15,838 nt of DNA. Origin: Candidatus Heimdallarchaeota archaeon. Its GTDB lineage: Archaea > Asgardarchaeota > Heimdallarchaeia > JABLTI01. Position 1 is the first letter of the stretch. The number at the start of each line of letters is the position of its first letter. A program made the translations under genes and the position numbers. Below are positions 14,615 through 15,838 of this stretch, piece after piece. The stretch is taken from positions 1 through 15,838 of the forward strand of contig JAGMDP010000125.1 of assembly GCA_023128635.1 (NCBI GenBank). The letters are read 5' to 3'. The notes beneath the pieces are model-generated. The model saw only the letters and a list, made by a program, of their open reading frames with translations, was not told the DNA's origin and did no database searches.

Positions 14615-15838
14615 CTATTTTCCAGCGATGGTCATTTCTGATATTTTTATTGCTGGACTATACATATGATCATTGTTTGCAACATCGCTACCAATGGTAT
14701 CAATTTTATCTTTGAGAATTTCGAAGAAGTTACCAGCAACAATTACATTGTTTACTGGTTGAGTAAGTTCGCCGTTTTCGATTAGGAATCCGTGTGTTAC
14801 AGTTGCATTCATTTCGCCACTTGTTGGTCTGGAAAGCCATTCGCCAATAGTTCTGTCAATGAAGAAGCCTTTCTTTGTATCTTTGATCATATCTTCTAAA
14901 CTTGATGTTCCTGGTTTTATTATGAAGTTATTCAAAGAAGGAGCGGGAATCTGGAAGTAATCTCTACGAGCATTCCCTGTTGATTTTGTATCTGCTTTCA
15001 TTGCTCTATAATTATCAAAAAGAAAATTTTTGAGGACTCCTTTCTCAATTAGACTTGTTTTCTGGGTAGGATGACCTTCGCTATCAAATGGTCGGGTTCT
15101 GTATCCACCAGGCATAGTTCCATCGTCAGTAATTGTTATTCTTTCATCTGCAATTTGTGTGTTTAATTTAGGGGCAAAGGTTGAACGACCTTTCTGGATG
15201 TTCTCAGCATTTACATTGCTTCCAATCATCATTCCAAACATGAAACAAGCGAATTTGTTTTTCATAATTACTGGCAATTTAGTACTTTTAATTGGTTTTG
15301 CTTTTAGGTGCTTTAGAGCTTGTTCTGCTGCGTAGTCTGCGATTTTGTTATAATCTAAATCTTTCCAGAATCGTACATCTTGACCTTCAGCTCCAGTGCT
15401 TTCGCCACCTTCAATAGCTTTTGTCATCATGTACGAAGAAATTGATGATCCTTTGTAAGTGAGAGTATCATTGTAGTTGTTTGTAATTGATATTTCACCA
15501 CGATTCAAGTATAAAGTTCCTCGAGTAACCTTTACTTTTCTATCTTTTTCAGTTGCCCTATTGATGCCACCAATTATTTTATCTGTGATAGCTTCATATT
15601 CTAGACTCTCAAGAGTCTTGTCATAATTTTTAGTAACAGGTGTTTCACCGTAGTTCTTATTGAAGCCATTCCAATTTGGATCTTCGGGTGTAGCTTTTGC
15701 AATATTTACAGCTTTTTGGACTGCACCAAGAACTTCATCTTCAGTAAGAATAGATGTTGCATGAAGACCTAATTTCTTTCCAACAGCAACTCTTACACCG
15801 ATACCTATTGTATCAGTATTCTTGAACATTTCAATTTC
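14615..15838 (-). CDS. PmbA/TldE-type protein of the TldD/TldE family, 5' partial
   Basis: The frame is open to the right window edge (Glu-Ile-Glu codons precede the ATG at 15829), so the N-terminus is outside. The visible 407 residues cover most of the protein. TldD/TldE proteins form a complex that degrades unfolded or modified peptides; TldD carries the HExxxH metal site and TldE is the non-catalytic partner. Visible family features are GIGVRVAVGKK near the start, MIGSNVNAENIQKGRS in the middle, TMPGGYRTRPFDSEGHPTQKTSLIEKGVL, and the end SGEMNATVTHGFLIENGELTQPVNNVIVAGN then SDVANNDHMYSPAIKISEMTIAGK. No HExxxH motif is present in the visible part, so it is called TldE-like rather than TldD. 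A tldD partner would be expected just upstream, beyond the window. Confidence 0.88.
   Translation of the reverse strand, partial: EIEMFKNTDTIGIGVRVAVGKKLGLHATSILTEDEVLGAVQKAVNIAKATPEDPNWNGFNKNYGETPVTKNYDKTLESLEYEAITDKIIGGINRATEKDRKVKVTRGTLYLNRGEISITNNYNDTLTYKGSSISSYMMTKAIEGGESTGAEGQDVRFWKDLDYNKIADYAAEQALKHLKAKPIKSTKLPVIMKNKFACFMFGMMIGSNVNAENIQKGRSTFAPKLNTQIADERITITDDGTMPGGYRTRPFDSEGHPTQKTSLIEKGVLKNFLFDNYRAMKADTKSTGNARRDYFQIPAPSLNNFIIKPGTSSLEDMIKDTKKGFFIDRTIGEWLSRPTSGEMNATVTHGFLIENGELTQPVNNVIVAGNFFEILKDKIDTIGSDVANNDHMYSPAIKISEMTIAGK

Overview
The window looks like low-GC archaeal chromosome (roughly one third G+C by eye). The main reasons are a formaldehyde-activating enzyme (Fae) domain, which implies a tetrahydromethanopterin cofactor, TATA-like boxes 25-45 bases upstream of several starts, and ribosome binding sites built on GGTG/GGAG, complementary to the usual archaeal 16S tail. 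Large membrane-anchored LVIVD-propeller proteins would fit an Asgard-type or related lineage, but no phylogenetic marker here proves this. There is no rRNA, tRNA, transposase, integrase, CRISPR array or phage gene, and no gene-free stretch exceeds 200 bases.

Layout. 1-857 (+): the 3' part of a gene fusing the C-terminal end of a dihydrodipicolinate-synthase-like (DapA/NAL superfamily) aldolase to a complete Fae domain, followed by a hairpin/T-tract terminator. 980-2275 (+): membrane glycosyltransferase family 2. 2292-4034 (-): solitary gamma-class N6-adenine DNA methyltransferase with a TaqI-like target-recognition region. 4219-4836 (+): small HEAT-repeat protein, divergent from the methyltransferase and preceded by a perfect 7-bp hairpin. 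4879-6041 (-): two-gene unit, small cupin then aldo/keto reductase. 6125-11018 (-): two overlapping genes for large exported, C-terminally anchored proteins. Each carries about 14 LVIVD-type propeller strands; the upstream one adds nine Asp-rich calcium-type repeats. 11114-12187 (-): branched-chain aminotransferase. 12338-14506 (-): S9 family serine peptidase. 14615-15838 (-): PmbA/TldE-type protein, cut by the window edge, with a clear terminator.

How the genes relate. Most of the window is ordinary chromosome: amino-acid metabolism (IlvE), peptide turnover (S9 peptidase, TldE), redox (aldo/keto reductase) and cell-surface proteins. The most unusual object is the aldolase-Fae fusion at the left edge, which suggests physical coupling of an aldolase that makes or uses a small aldehyde with capture of formaldehyde on tetrahydromethanopterin. 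The second is the tandem pair of surface propeller proteins with matching strand counts and translationally overlapping ends.

Start codons were chosen largely by the ribosome binding site. Three starts (cupin, second LVIVD protein, S9 peptidase) have GGTG exactly six bases upstream. This moves several starts downstream of the longest open frame.
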